Shown here in pieces: positions 1-8,169 of a DNA stretch of 64,000 nt. Both the position numbers and the translations under genes were made by a program. Origin of the DNA: Daejeonella sp. JGW-45 (GTDB lineage: Bacteria > Bacteroidota > Bacteroidia > Sphingobacteriales > Sphingobacteriaceae); NCBI RefSeq assembly GCF_029360805.1, contig NZ_JARKNC010000010.1, positions 733,287 through 797,286 on the forward strand, written 5' to 3'. The notes beneath the pieces were generated by a model. That model did not search any database, was not told the origin of the DNA, and was given only the letters and a program-made list of their open reading frames with translations. The stretch's first letter is position 1, and each line of letters opens with the position of its first letter.

Positions 1-476
1 ACATCAATGGCTCCGCCCTCAAGGATCACCGGTTTACCTTTATACATCACCTGGGTTAATGGAACCTTCAGAAATTCGGCAACCTTAGCCGGTACATGCC
101 GGTCGAGCTGATAGTTTTTATATTTCGCCCAGCCATTGAAATTGAAGTTCAGTGCTTCCCTCTTACCGTCGTTATAAACTAAGATCGGACCAGAGTCTCT
201 CATCCAGCTCCGGTTGGTACGATGGACAATAAAGGAAACCTTCTTAAGATTAATATGCGCAGCTTCAAGTAGTGAGGTAACACCATTCTGCTGTTTTTGA
301 TCAGCAACAATGAGAAATACCTGTTCAAACAGGCTGACCTTTTTGATGAACTCAACAAAATCCCACTTGATAGCTTCGTATTTACCCGGCCAGTCTCTAC
401 CGCTGTGGGGAAAGCAAAGCAGGATGCCCTGCTGTTTCTCCCATTCGGCAGGAAATCTTCTATTCTGAGCGCTCAT
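1..476 (-). CDS. aguA: agmatine deiminase, N-terminal part (cut by window edge)
   Basis: Agmatine deiminase converts agmatine to N-carbamoylputrescine in the cytoplasm (arginine-decarboxylase route to putrescine). Reading the minus strand from the ATG at 476 gives about 158 residues beginning MSAQNRRFPAEWEKQ. It contains the guanidine-modifying-enzyme motifs FPHSGRDWPG, NRSWMRDSGP and, at the edge, GKPVILEGGAID. The catalytic Cys/His half lies beyond position 1. It starts 2 bp after the stop of aguB, so the two are co-transcribed and encode consecutive steps. A porphyromonas-type peptidyl-arginine deiminase is a related alternative, but the aguB neighbour favours agmatine. Confidence 0.9.
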   Translation of the reverse strand, partial: MSAQNRRFPAEWEKQQGILLCFPHSGRDWPGKYEAIKWDFVEFIKKVSLFEQVFLIVADQKQQNGVTSLLEAAHINLKKVSFIVHRTNRSWMRDSGPILVYNDGKREALNFNFNGWAKYKNYQLDRHVPAKVAEFLKVPLTQVMYKGKPVILEGGAID

Positions 477-478
477 AT

Positions 479-1363
479 TCAGCGTGCTCTCTTAGTTATG
501 TCTTCGTACGAGTCAATCCTGCGGTCTCTGAAGAACGGCCAGTTTTGGCGCACATTCTCCTGGACGTCGAGGTCAACTTCAGCGATCAGGATCTCTTCCT
601 TATCTTCCGATGCCTGTGCCAGGATCTCCCCCTGCGGTCCGCAGATGAATGAAGAACCCCAGAACTGGATGCCATCTGTTCCGGGAACATACTGTTCCAG
701 CCCAACGCGGTTGGCAGCCGCGACGTAAACGCCATTTGCAACCGCATGGCCTTTCATGACTGTCATCCACGCATTTTGCTGCTTCTCTCCGTATTCAGCC
801 TTTTCTTTGGGATGCCAGCCAATTGCCGTCGGGTAGAATAAGACATCTGCACCCTGCATCGCCGTAAGGCGTGCCGCCTCCGGATACCATTGGTCCCAGC
901 AGATCAGCGTGCCGATCTGGCCTTTATTGGTAGGGAATGTTTTGAAGCCGATATCACCCGGAGTAAAGTAGAATTTCTCGTAAAAATGAGGGTCGTCAGG
1001 AATATGCATTTTGCGGTATAATCCCGCTTCCGTGCCGTCGGTATTAATGATGTAAGCACTGTTATGATAAATGCCTGCCATTCGTTTTTCAAAGAAGGGA
1101 ACAATAATGACTACGCCCAGTTCTTTAGCCAGTGCGCTGAATGCGGTGAAAGATGTGCTGTACAATGGCTCAGCCAATGCGAACGCATCGGTATTCTCAT
1201 CCTGGCAGAAGTAGTGCCCGCTGTAAAGTTCAGGGATACAAATGACTTCAGCGCCCTGCGATGCGGCATCCCGAACCCATTTGAGACATTTTTTAAGATT
1301 GTTCTCAGGAATATCGTTCAGGCCAACCTGGACCACAGCAATTTTATATTTCTTATTCGGCAT
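479..1363 (-). CDS. aguB: N-carbamoylputrescine amidase
   Basis: A 294-residue nitrilase-superfamily amidase that hydrolyses N-carbamoylputrescine to putrescine, CO2 and ammonia. The catalytic triad is visible: Glu45 in ICIPELYSGHYF, Lys118 in YRKMHIPDD and Cys155 in LICWDQWYPE. The segment following the Cys (AARLTAMQGADVLFYPTAIG) is typical of the carbamoylputrescine/plant NLP1-type branch. The length is normal for the family. It is the promoter-proximal gene of an aguB-aguA pair, with aguA starting 2 bp downstream. The start at 1363 fits the family N-terminus (KYKIAVVQ). Confidence 0.94.
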   Translation of the reverse strand: MPNKKYKIAVVQVGLNDIPENNLKKCLKWVRDAASQGAEVICIPELYSGHYFCQDENTDAFALAEPLYSTSFTAFSALAKELGVVIIVPFFEKRMAGIYHNSAYIINTDGTEAGLYRKMHIPDDPHFYEKFYFTPGDIGFKTFPTNKGQIGTLICWDQWYPEAARLTAMQGADVLFYPTAIGWHPKEKAEYGEKQQNAWMTVMKGHAVANGVYVAAANRVGLEQYVPGTDGIQFWGSSFICGPQGEILAQASEDKEEILIAEVDLDVQENVRQNWPFFRDRRIDSYEDITKRAR

Positions 1364-1387
1364 AATGATCTGTACTTACAAAGAGTA

Positions 1388-1395
1388 CAAAATTA
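1388..1395 (-). promoter_or_regulatory. candidate -7 element for aguBA
   Basis: On the minus strand 1395-1388 reads TAATTTTG, an exact match to the Bacteroidota -7 consensus TAnnTTTG, about 25 nt upstream of the aguB ATG. No convincing -33 TTTG lies at the usual distance, so this is tentative. Confidence 0.35.
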
Positions 1396-1495
1396 CTCAA
1401 AATATTGTTTGGGGAAAGTCATATCAGAAGGAGCCAGGATTGAACGGCCGTAGACGATTTTTATAGGTTATAAAAATCATTTTTATTAAGCCCTG

Positions 1496-1882
1496 TTATT
1501 CCTCCTTCACTTCCTTAACCCCCTTCGCAAGACAATCTTTAATAACCTTCATGAACTCATCCAGCTCAAAGGGCTTGCTGATAAACGCATCGCTCTCATA
1601 CGTGCCAAGCGACTGGATGACCTTGGGGTACCCTGAGAAAATAATGACGGGCAAATGTGATGTAGAAGGCTCAGATTTGATCATATGGCAAAGCTCTCCG
1701 CCGTTAATACCGTAAAGGAGGTAATCTATAAGTATGAGATCAGGATTCTTTTCCCGGATCATTTCAAATATGTCTTCGACTATAGGGCTGGTCTCAACAG
1801 AATAGTTTTCCATTGTGAGCGCAGCCTCGACTGCTTCCAGGATATCCTGATCATTGTCAATGACAAGAATGCGTTTTTGCAT
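1496..1882 (-). CDS. single-domain response regulator (CheY-like receiver)
   Basis: A 128-residue protein that is entirely a receiver domain. The acidic pocket is Asp9/Asp11, the phospho-acceptor Asp53 (DLILIDYLL), the switch Ser83 and the conserved Lys103 (ISKPF). There is no output domain, so it must signal by binding a partner such as a hybrid kinase or a phosphorelay protein. No histidine kinase is adjacent. The C-terminal tail (KGVKEVKEE) is charged and non-conserved. Confidence 0.9.
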   Translation of the reverse strand: MQKRILVIDNDQDILEAVEAALTMENYSVETSPIVEDIFEMIREKNPDLILIDYLLYGINGGELCHMIKSEPSTSHLPVIIFSGYPKVIQSLGTYESDAFISKPFELDEFMKVIKDCLAKGVKEVKEE

Positions 1883-1965
1883 GGATGTGAATTTTATAGC
1901 TTAACAAAGCCTTTCGGTATTTGTTAGCATACACACAAAAAAGATACCCAGGTATGACAGAAGGG

Positions 1966-2505
1966 CTATTTGAAAGTGATACCCAACCCGATACGATAGG
2001 AGCCCAGGTTAAAGCTCTCCTGGAAAAAAGTGGACGGGAAATCGATCTGCTGGTAATTATACCCGGTTTGCAAGCCAAGGTTCATCCCTTTGTTCACCGC
2101 TACAGAATAGGAGAGCCCGGCACCTGCAGTAAGACCCCGGTTAAGGTTGCTAAATAGTTTTATTGCATAGCCCCCATAGACGTCCGCTTTTAAGCCGGTG
2201 AATTCGGGGTTGAAGTAATATGCTGCGGTTAAGGTCAAAGGAAGTGTATTGTAATTTCCGCCGCTGCTTTTTTTATAGTTATCTGTACCGAGGGCAAAGC
2301 CCAGGCCATAATGCTCCTGGATGATCCGGGTAATTCCCGTGCGTGTCCTGAAGCCGTTGAACTTAGAATTGTCGCCTATGGTATTGCTTTGATGGATCAG
2401 GCCGCCTATCTCTGTATAGTTGATAACTTTCCGTTGCGAAAAAGAGCTCAGTGCCGAAATGCATAAAAATGTAGTTAACAGGTATTTAACGAAAGGATAC
2501 TTCAT
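1966..2505 (-). CDS. secreted outer-membrane beta-barrel protein
   Basis: A 179-residue protein with a signal peptide (hydrophobic LLTTFLCISALSSFSQ, cleavage after SFSQ) followed by alternating aromatic/polar strands with Gly turns (GLGFALGTDNYKK, LTAAYYFNPEF, VYGGYAIKLFSN, GLSYSVAVNKG). It ends in a strand-like YRIGLGITFK, as expected for a small 8-strand barrel of the OmpA-like/porin superfamily. It has no periplasmic domain, and its substrate or role cannot be read from the sequence. It stands alone and is divergent from the YycJ-like gene. Confidence 0.75.
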   Translation of the reverse strand: MKYPFVKYLLTTFLCISALSSFSQRKVINYTEIGGLIHQSNTIGDNSKFNGFRTRTGITRIIQEHYGLGFALGTDNYKKSSGGNYNTLPLTLTAAYYFNPEFTGLKADVYGGYAIKLFSNLNRGLTAGAGLSYSVAVNKGMNLGLQTGYNYQQIDFPSTFFQESFNLGSYRIGLGITFK

Positions 2506-2617
2506 ACGGCGTTTGTGATAATTTTACGAATATAACACTGATGGCTAATTTATTTAGTAGTTTTTTCTATAATTTTATAGCGTCAGATAATATACGAAAT
2601 CCGCCGGCTGTTAATTT

Positions 2618-3562
2618 ATGGCATTATACATCACATCATTAAATTCGGGAAGCAATGGTAATTGTTATTATCTGGCTAATGAGGACGATGCTATCCTGGT
2701 AGATGCAGGATTGAACTGCCGTGAAACGGAAAAAAGGTTGGCCAGGCTGGGGCTGTCGATGACTAAGGTCAGGGCGATCTTTATCTCTCACGAACACTCA
2801 GATCATATTCACGGCCTTCCGGTCATAGCCCGTAAATACCAGTTGCCGGTGTATATTACACCCGGTACGATGCACGGCGGAAGATTAACTTTGCAGGAAG
2901 ATCTTGTCAGGACGTTCAAAGCCCACGAATATATTGCCATTGGCGAGCTCAGGATAACCGCATTCCCCAAACTTCACGACGCTTCAGAGCCTCATAGTTT
3001 TATAGTGAGCTGCAGGGAGGTTAATGTGGGAGTTTTTACCGATATCGGATTCCCTTGCGAGAACCTGATCCGTTACTTCAAACTGTGCCATGCAGCCTTC
3101 CTTGAAGCGAATTACGATGACGACATGCTTGAGAGAGGCAGGTATCCTTATTTTCTTAAGAACCGGATCAGGGGAGGAAAAGGTCACCTGTCCAATAAGC
3201 AAGCCCTTGGACTTTTTACCGGCTGCAAGCCATCATACATGAGCCATTTATTGCTGTCACACCTTTCCCGGGATAATAATTCCCCCGATCTGGTGCTTGA
3301 TTTATTTAAGCGATGTGCGGGCGACACCGAGGTCGTCGTTGCATCGAGAGATAGGGAAACTGAGGTTTACTATATTAAAGAAGTGGAAAGCGGGCTTAGA
3401 GCTGAAGATGGAAACCCGATAGTTATCGGGTTGAAAGTTGAAAGTGGACCGGACAATAAAGAGAGGACAGAAGCACCGGCGATGATCGTCCCGGCGCAGG
3501 AGCAGGTTCAGTATCGCTTTTTTAGAGAAGAAACTTATAGAGTTATAAGTTATACGTTGTAG
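2618..3562 (+). CDS. YycJ/WalJ-like metallo-beta-lactamase-fold hydrolase
   Basis: A 314-residue metallo-beta-lactamase-fold protein. It opens with the family signature SLNSGSNGNCYYL and has the metal-binding motif H58xH60xD62H63 (ISHEHSDHIHG). Further metal ligands are plausible in KLHDASEPHSF, VFTDIG and the LSHLSRDN stretch. This matches the YycJ group of predicted DNA-processing exonuclease-like hydrolases. The family is normally about 255-270 residues. The last roughly 45 residues here, after VYYIKE, are not family-like and coincide with repetitive DNA: a hairpin and heptad repeat at 3413-3447, and the array beginning at the stop codon. The C-terminus therefore appears to have been rewritten by repeat insertion. 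Confidence 0.85.
   Translation: MALYITSLNSGSNGNCYYLANEDDAILVDAGLNCRETEKRLARLGLSMTKVRAIFISHEHSDHIHGLPVIARKYQLPVYITPGTMHGGRLTLQEDLVRTFKAHEYIAIGELRITAFPKLHDASEPHSFIVSCREVNVGVFTDIGFPCENLIRYFKLCHAAFLEANYDDDMLERGRYPYFLKNRIRGGKGHLSNKQALGLFTGCKPSYMSHLLLSHLSRDNNSPDLVLDLFKRCAGDTEVVVASRDRETEVYYIKEVESGLRAEDGNPIVIGLKVESGPDNKERTEAPAMIVPAQEQVQYRFFREETYRVISYTL
3413..3447. repeat. hairpin plus GTTGAAA heptads inside the YycJ-like gene
   Basis: 3413-3432 is a perfect inverted repeat (AACCCGAT, 4-nt loop, ATCGGGTT). It runs directly into GTTGAAA GTTGAAA GTGG (3430-3447). The identical 18-mer recurs at 33736-33753 after the cytochrome c gene. This is inside the reading frame, in the part of the protein that exceeds the family's length. 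Confidence 0.75.
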
Positions 3563-3810
3563 GTTATAAGTTTTCCTAAACGCTGCTTAATGGAAGTTAT
3601 AGGTTGTACGTTTTACGTTATAAGTTTTCCTAAACGCGCTTAAGGAAGTTATACGTTGTACGTTTTACGTTATAAGTTTTCTAAACGCCGCTTAAAGGAA
3701 GTTATACGTGATACGTTTTAGGTGTAATAAGTTTTCTAAACGCTGCTTTATGTCGTAAGTATCGGTGTGTACGCCAGCAACTTATAACGTACAACGTATC
3801 ACGTAAAACT
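3542..3810. repeat. nested tandem array, 7-bp period within about 53-bp units
   Basis: Four imperfect tandem units of about 50-55 bp begin near 3542, 3592, 3644 and 3697. Each consists of heptads of the type GTTATAC / GTTGTAC / GTTTTAC / GTTATAA followed by a GTTTTC-TAAACG-CTTAA segment. An inverted copy of the heptad part lies at 3780-3810 and touches the stop codon of the convergent barrel gene, so RNA from either side could fold into a long hairpin. The hydrolase gene's stop codon is inside the first unit. Confidence 0.9.
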
Positions 3811-6236
3811 CACTTCTCTATTGCGTCATCATTCACAATACTCCTCTTATTCTTAGCGATCTGGCTTTTCAGTCTGCCGAAGCGATAGTTAAGCCCTGCC
3901 GCAAAGCCGCGGTAATAATTCCTGCTGTCATTTACCTGTGTAAATCCGGGGCCGAAACGCTCTTCGCTGTTCATGCGATATTTAGTAAAGGGGTTTGTGA
4001 TCAGTGTTGTAAAGGTCAGTTTGTCTTTTACTAACTCTTTGTTCAGGCTGAAGGAACTTGCCACATACCCGTTCTTACTATCCTGGATACCGACCGACCG
4101 GGTGTTTGCTGTTAAATTGGCGTTCACCCGCCAGCCCTTTTCAAACCGGTAGCCAGTGTTGATATTGAGATAGGCCATCGCACCATTGTTAGTAACATAC
4201 TCGCCGTCAACTAATGTTGCTGACCAAAGGTATCTGATGTCGGTATTAAATGTCAGGCTCATCCGTTTGCTGATTGGGTGGCTTATATAAATATTTGATC
4301 TTAAAACATTTGCTTTATTGATGTTCTCGAAACGGGTATTTGTAATCTTTTGTACAGGATCATATACCGATACCTGGCTCACCAGGTCGTCCATAAACAT
4401 GTACGCCGCAGCCAGGCTCAAGGTTGTTTTCTTAGACCGGTTGTAGCCCATGTAAACCATATTTGTGAAAGCAGGACTCAGGTCCGGATTGCCGGAAACA
4501 TAGAATTCAGGATTGGAGCGATCTGTAAAGGGGTTTAACTGGGCTATTCCAGGCCTCTGCATCCGGGTGGTAAACGTAAGGCTCATCACGCTCATGTCTT
4601 TGAATTTCCTGCTGACCGCTATGGCCGGGATCACATTCAGGTAGTTTTGTTTCACGATCGAAGCACCGGAAGCCAAATCGGCATTTACAAGCGTATTTTC
4701 TATTCTCGCGCCAATTTTAAAATTCAGTTTTCTTACAGCGAACTGGTAAGTATTATATACTGAGAAGATATTCTGGGTGTTCTCATAAAAATTGGAGAAC
4801 TCAGCCACCTCCTGGTATGAACCGCTTGCCGGATCGAGAGAGCTGTAAATAAAGGCGCTGTTATTTTTCCTCAAAACCGCTTTCAGTCCCGCCTCAACAC
4901 TTACTTTCTTTATGGGATGCACATAGTCTATCTGAACCGTTTGCTCCTGCGCCGATCCAGCATTCGCCTGCCTATAATCAGGTCTTGCATAGTTAACCCG
5001 CTTGGTGATTTCAAGCGTGTTGTCCTGCTTATTATCGTATTCAAGAAAACGATAGGAGAATGTCAGTAGCCTTAATTTGTCAGCCCTGAATCCCACCTGG
5101 TAATTCAGGGCAGCATCAGCGCTGCTCCCATTTTCTGCGATGTCATTGCTAAGGGTATAGCCCTGCAGAACGGCGGCAGTATTATTGAGGAGTGATTGCT
5201 GCATCCAGTCGCCGGTCAGCCTGCTCCTGCTGATATTGAACTGTCCGGATATCAGGTTAAGGCTATCGAGTTCATAGCTTAACTCGCTTCCGATGTAAGC
5301 GTTCTTTGCGTCCGACTTTCTGCTGCTGCTCTGGACCAGGGTTGTTTGGTTAATTCCTGTAGTGTTCCTGTTGTTATACGTGTCTGCCAATGGAGAAAGA
5401 TACTGGCTTGCGCCTCCCACCGCAGATAAACCAAATTTCCCCTGCTTGAAAGTGAATGATCCGCCGGCAGCTGGTCCTCCGAGAGGGAAGCGCTCGCTCA
5501 AATTTAACGAGCCGTTATATCCATTGTCAACCCTCTTATCGGTTATGATATTGATAATACCAGCTATCCCCTCGGCATCGTATTTTGATGACGGGCTGAA
5601 GATAACTTCTACGTTTTTAATGCTTGCGGCCGGCATGCTGCGAAGTATGTCCTTAGCATTTCTTTCCATCATGCCTGATGGTTTTCCGTTTACCAGTATT
5701 TTGTAGCTTCTGTTTCCGTTCATCAGCAGGTTATCATCAGCATCAACAGAAAGCAAAGGCACCTTGCGCATAATTTCCAGCACAGTACTTCCTTTGCTCT
5801 CAGGGTCGGCTTTCATGTCATAGCTAATGCGGTCGGTTTCCTGTTTAATGATAGATCTGTCGGCCGTGACGGTAACCTCCGATAGCTTGTAGCTCTGTGG
5901 ACTTATCGCCACTGAGCCCAGATCTTTATCAGTTCCGTGTAATTCAACCGAAATGATCCTCGAATTATAACCCACACTGATTAATGTAACCGTGTAACCC
6001 GCGTCAGGCAGCTTCTCAAAAGTAAACGAGCCGTCTGCTTTGCTTAAAGTAGTTTTAATAACCTCCTTAGCTTCATTTTTAAGACTTACCGTTACAAAAT
6101 CAAGAGTTTTATTTGTAGCTGAATCCGTAACGATACCAAAAATGCTGTGAAATGGGGCATTCGGCTGTGCTTTGGCGGCCATGCTGCCTGACACAATCAG
6201 TATAGTAAGAAAGATTAATTTTTGGAGAGGTTTCAT
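3810..6236 (-). CDS. TonB-dependent-receptor-like outer membrane beta-barrel protein
   Basis: An 808-residue outer-membrane protein. It has a signal peptide (IFLTILIVSGSMAAKAQ), then a carboxypeptidase-regulatory-like Ig domain at about 30-110 (SIFGIVTDSATNKTLDFVTVSL ... FTFEKLPDAGYTVTLISVGY). A plug-like domain follows (SEVTVTADRSIIKQETDRISYD, VLEIMRKVPLLSVDADDNLLMNG), then a barrel of about 600 residues with frequent aromatic strand ends. This is the outer membrane beta-barrel family common in Bacteroidetes. No SusD or sigma factor is adjacent, so it is not a polysaccharide-utilisation SusC. The ligand is unknown. It converges on the YycJ-like gene through the 3.5-3.8 kb repeat array. Confidence 0.87.
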   Translation of the reverse strand: MKPLQKLIFLTILIVSGSMAAKAQPNAPFHSIFGIVTDSATNKTLDFVTVSLKNEAKEVIKTTLSKADGSFTFEKLPDAGYTVTLISVGYNSRIISVELHGTDKDLGSVAISPQSYKLSEVTVTADRSIIKQETDRISYDMKADPESKGSTVLEIMRKVPLLSVDADDNLLMNGNRSYKILVNGKPSGMMERNAKDILRSMPAASIKNVEVIFSPSSKYDAEGIAGIINIITDKRVDNGYNGSLNLSERFPLGGPAAGGSFTFKQGKFGLSAVGGASQYLSPLADTYNNRNTTGINQTTLVQSSSRKSDAKNAYIGSELSYELDSLNLISGQFNISRSRLTGDWMQQSLLNNTAAVLQGYTLSNDIAENGSSADAALNYQVGFRADKLRLLTFSYRFLEYDNKQDNTLEITKRVNYARPDYRQANAGSAQEQTVQIDYVHPIKKVSVEAGLKAVLRKNNSAFIYSSLDPASGSYQEVAEFSNFYENTQNIFSVYNTYQFAVRKLNFKIGARIENTLVNADLASGASIVKQNYLNVIPAIAVSRKFKDMSVMSLTFTTRMQRPGIAQLNPFTDRSNPEFYVSGNPDLSPAFTNMVYMGYNRSKKTTLSLAAAYMFMDDLVSQVSVYDPVQKITNTRFENINKANVLRSNIYISHPISKRMSLTFNTDIRYLWSATLVDGEYVTNNGAMAYLNINTGYRFEKGWRVNANLTANTRSVGIQDSKNGYVASSFSLNKELVKDKLTFTTLITNPFTKYRMNSEERFGPGFTQVNDSRNYYRGFAAGLNYRFGRLKSQIAKNKRSIVNDDAIEK

Positions 6237-6390
6237 ATCTTAAGAGTTTCGTTTTGATTATCGAAACAAATGTATCCCGCAGTAAAAAGGCGATGAAATA
6301 TTAGGGGCAGACGTACACTAATGACTGATGAAAGGCCATATTCCAGGGATTAAAATGTTTATCATCCCGGATCGCGTTTCTGTCAGGCGT

Positions 6391-6422
6391 TTTGAGGTGT
6401 TTGTAATATATAATTAGCTTTA
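6391..6422 (+). promoter_or_regulatory. candidate promoter of the LytS-type kinase gene
   Basis: TTTG at 6391-6394 and TAGCTTTA at 6415-6422 are separated by 20 bp. This resembles the Bacteroidota -33 TTTG / -7 TAnnTTTG architecture with one mismatch in the -7 box. Transcription would begin near 6429, leaving only a short leader before the TTG start at 6441. Confidence 0.45.
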
Positions 6423-6440
6423 CCACAGAAAGCCGGATCT

Positions 6441-7457
6441 TTGAAGAAAAAACAGAAATTGACACCGACCAAACTTCATCTTCTAGTCTCTGCCATCGTC
6501 AGCATCCCTGTTTTCTGGGCGGCGGAAAGCTATGTGAATGTATTTCAACCACAGGAGCATGAAGCAGTAGCAACGGGAGTAACTATTTGTTTTTTTGGTC
6601 TGATCTTTACGGGACGGTACCTGGCTCTGAAATGGAAGGACAATATTCCATTTCCCCTGAAAGCTCAGTATTCGATCCTGAGTGGTATTGTCGCCTGGGC
6701 GGCACTCTTCCTGTTGATCTACCGTGACTTCAATACGATGCACAGCAGACCAGGGATTAACCTGCTGCTTTATCTGGTACCGTTTGTTATTCTCTCTCTG
6801 TCTCTTGGGATGCTTATTAAACTGGTACGTATCAATGACAGTGAGCTCAAAGATGCCCGCTTAACGGCAAACCAGAGTCAAAGCGAACTTAAGCTTCTTC
6901 AATCACAAATAAGCCCGCATTTTCTTTTTAATACGCTAAATAACCTTTACGGGATATCATTGACCCGGCATGAAAAGATCCCGCCGCTTTTGTTGAAATT
7001 GTCCGAATTGCTGCGATACTCTGTGTATGATGCTAAGGAATTATTCGTCCCGTTAAGTGATGAACTGGCGTACATCAATAATTACATAGAGTTCGAAAAG
7101 ATCCGGATTGGTGACCGGCTTGTAATTAATACGGAATTTGATGAGGCTGCTGAAGGTACCCGGATAGCGCCAATGATATTGATCATATTTGTAGAAAATG
7201 CGTTCAAGCACTCCAAAAATTCTACGGATCAGAATATTTACATAGATATCGAATTGAAGAGCTGGGCAAATTCCATCCTGTTCTCTATAAAGAATTCATA
7301 CCAGGAGAATCAGGAAAAGGGTTTTGATAAATACAGCGGTTTTGGCCTGGACAATGTAAAAAAGAGGCTTGAACTACTCTATCCCGGCAAGTACGACCTG
7401 AAAACCGAAGTAAAAGACGATTTCTATAAAGTGATGCTCCAGCTTAAGGTAAAATAG
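6441..7457 (+). CDS. LytS/YehU-family sensor histidine kinase
   Basis: A 338-residue kinase. Four predicted membrane helices fall in about the first 130 residues. A HisKA_2-type dimerisation domain carries the phospho-acceptor His160 in LLQSQISPHFLFNTLNNLYG, and a HATPase domain follows (FVENAFKHS N-box, GFGLDNVKKRLELLYP G-box). There is no extracellular sensor domain, so it probably senses within or near the membrane. The start is TTG at 6441, with no in-frame ATG giving the full first helix. Its stop abuts the ATG of the LytTR regulator at 7458, so the two form one operon and a cognate pair. Confidence 0.9.
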   Translation: MKKKQKLTPTKLHLLVSAIVSIPVFWAAESYVNVFQPQEHEAVATGVTICFFGLIFTGRYLALKWKDNIPFPLKAQYSILSGIVAWAALFLLIYRDFNTMHSRPGINLLLYLVPFVILSLSLGMLIKLVRINDSELKDARLTANQSQSELKLLQSQISPHFLFNTLNNLYGISLTRHEKIPPLLLKLSELLRYSVYDAKELFVPLSDELAYINNYIEFEKIRIGDRLVINTEFDEAAEGTRIAPMILIIFVENAFKHSKNSTDQNIYIDIELKSWANSILFSIKNSYQENQEKGFDKYSGFGLDNVKKRLELLYPGKYDLKTEVKDDFYKVMLQLKVK

Positions 7458-8090
7458 ATGAGTAAATACACCTGTCTTATAGTCGATGACGAACCTATTG
7501 CAAGGGAAATTGTACAAACCTATTGCAGCTATTTACCCTTGTTACAGGTTGCCGGCCTTTGCGGAAATGCCTTGGAAGCTAAGGCTATCTTACAGGAACG
7601 GAAAATAGATATTTTATTCCTGGACATTAATATGCCTGTTCTGGATGGGATTGCATTTCTAAAAACTTTAAAGAATCAGCCACAAGTGATTTTTACTACT
7701 GCCTATAAAGAATATGCAGCAGATGCTTTTGACCTGTCTGTTTGCGATTATCTGCTAAAGCCCTTTTCCCTCGAGCGCTTCATAGTGGCGGTTGATAAAG
7801 CCATTGATAGATTACTGGGCAGCTCACCATTGAAACCGGTATCACAAGATAAAAAGGAAGAGGATTTTATTTTTATCCGTGCCAACGGGAAGATATTTAA
7901 GGTGCTGTACAACGATCTTTTGTACGCGGAAGCCAGCGGGAACAATACGAAGATCATCACTTCAAACACCACCTTACTCCCCGCTATGACCCTGTCAAAC
8001 ATGGAAGAAATGCTGCCATCCTCTGTGTTTTTAAGAACCCACCGTTCATTTATAGTAAACAAATCAAAGATCACCCCATATAGAAGGTAA
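7458..8090 (+). CDS. LytTR-family response regulator, frameshifted near its C-terminus
   Basis: A receiver domain (Asp10/Asp11, phospho-acceptor Asp56 in LFLDINMP, Lys in LLKPF) followed by a LytTR DNA-binding domain (FIFIRANGKIFKVLYNDLLYAEASGN ... FLRTHRSFIVNKSKI). The frame stops after KITPYRR at 8090, short of the family end. Removing one C from the CCCC run at 8074-8077 restores THIEGNRVFIGSNEIPIGN and continues in frame to a TAA at 8167-8169, with the expected ending NNYRDAFLKDLGF. The intact protein would be about 236 residues. This is either a real frameshift losing the last LytTR strands or a homopolymer sequencing error. It partners the kinase immediately upstream. Confidence 0.9.
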   Translation: MSKYTCLIVDDEPIAREIVQTYCSYLPLLQVAGLCGNALEAKAILQERKIDILFLDINMPVLDGIAFLKTLKNQPQVIFTTAYKEYAADAFDLSVCDYLLKPFSLERFIVAVDKAIDRLLGSSPLKPVSQDKKEEDFIFIRANGKIFKVLYNDLLYAEASGNNTKIITSNTTLLPAMTLSNMEEMLPSSVFLRTHRSFIVNKSKITPYRR

Positions 8091-8169
8091 CAGGGTGTTC
8101 ATTGGCTCTAATGAGATCCCAATTGGAAATAACTACAGGGACGCATTTCTGAAAGACCTGGGATTTTAA
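8091..8169 (+). pseudogene. out-of-frame C-terminal remainder of the LytTR regulator
   Basis: In the +1-shifted frame this stretch encodes RVFIGSNEIPIGNNYRDAFL followed by KDLGF and a TAA at 8167-8169. That is the normal end of a LytTR regulator, now separated from the gene by the extra base in the C run at 8074-8077. Confidence 0.85.

Noticed and set aside
1456-1479. AT-rich inverted repeat GATTTTTATA/TATAAAAATC as a terminator
   Set aside because: It is AT-only apart from its ends and sits upstream of no clear 3' end on a fitting strand except the receiver gene's far side; too weak to call.
3542-3810. CRISPR array
   Set aside because: The four units are contiguous, with no unique spacers and no cas genes nearby; the internal 7-bp period explains the pattern.
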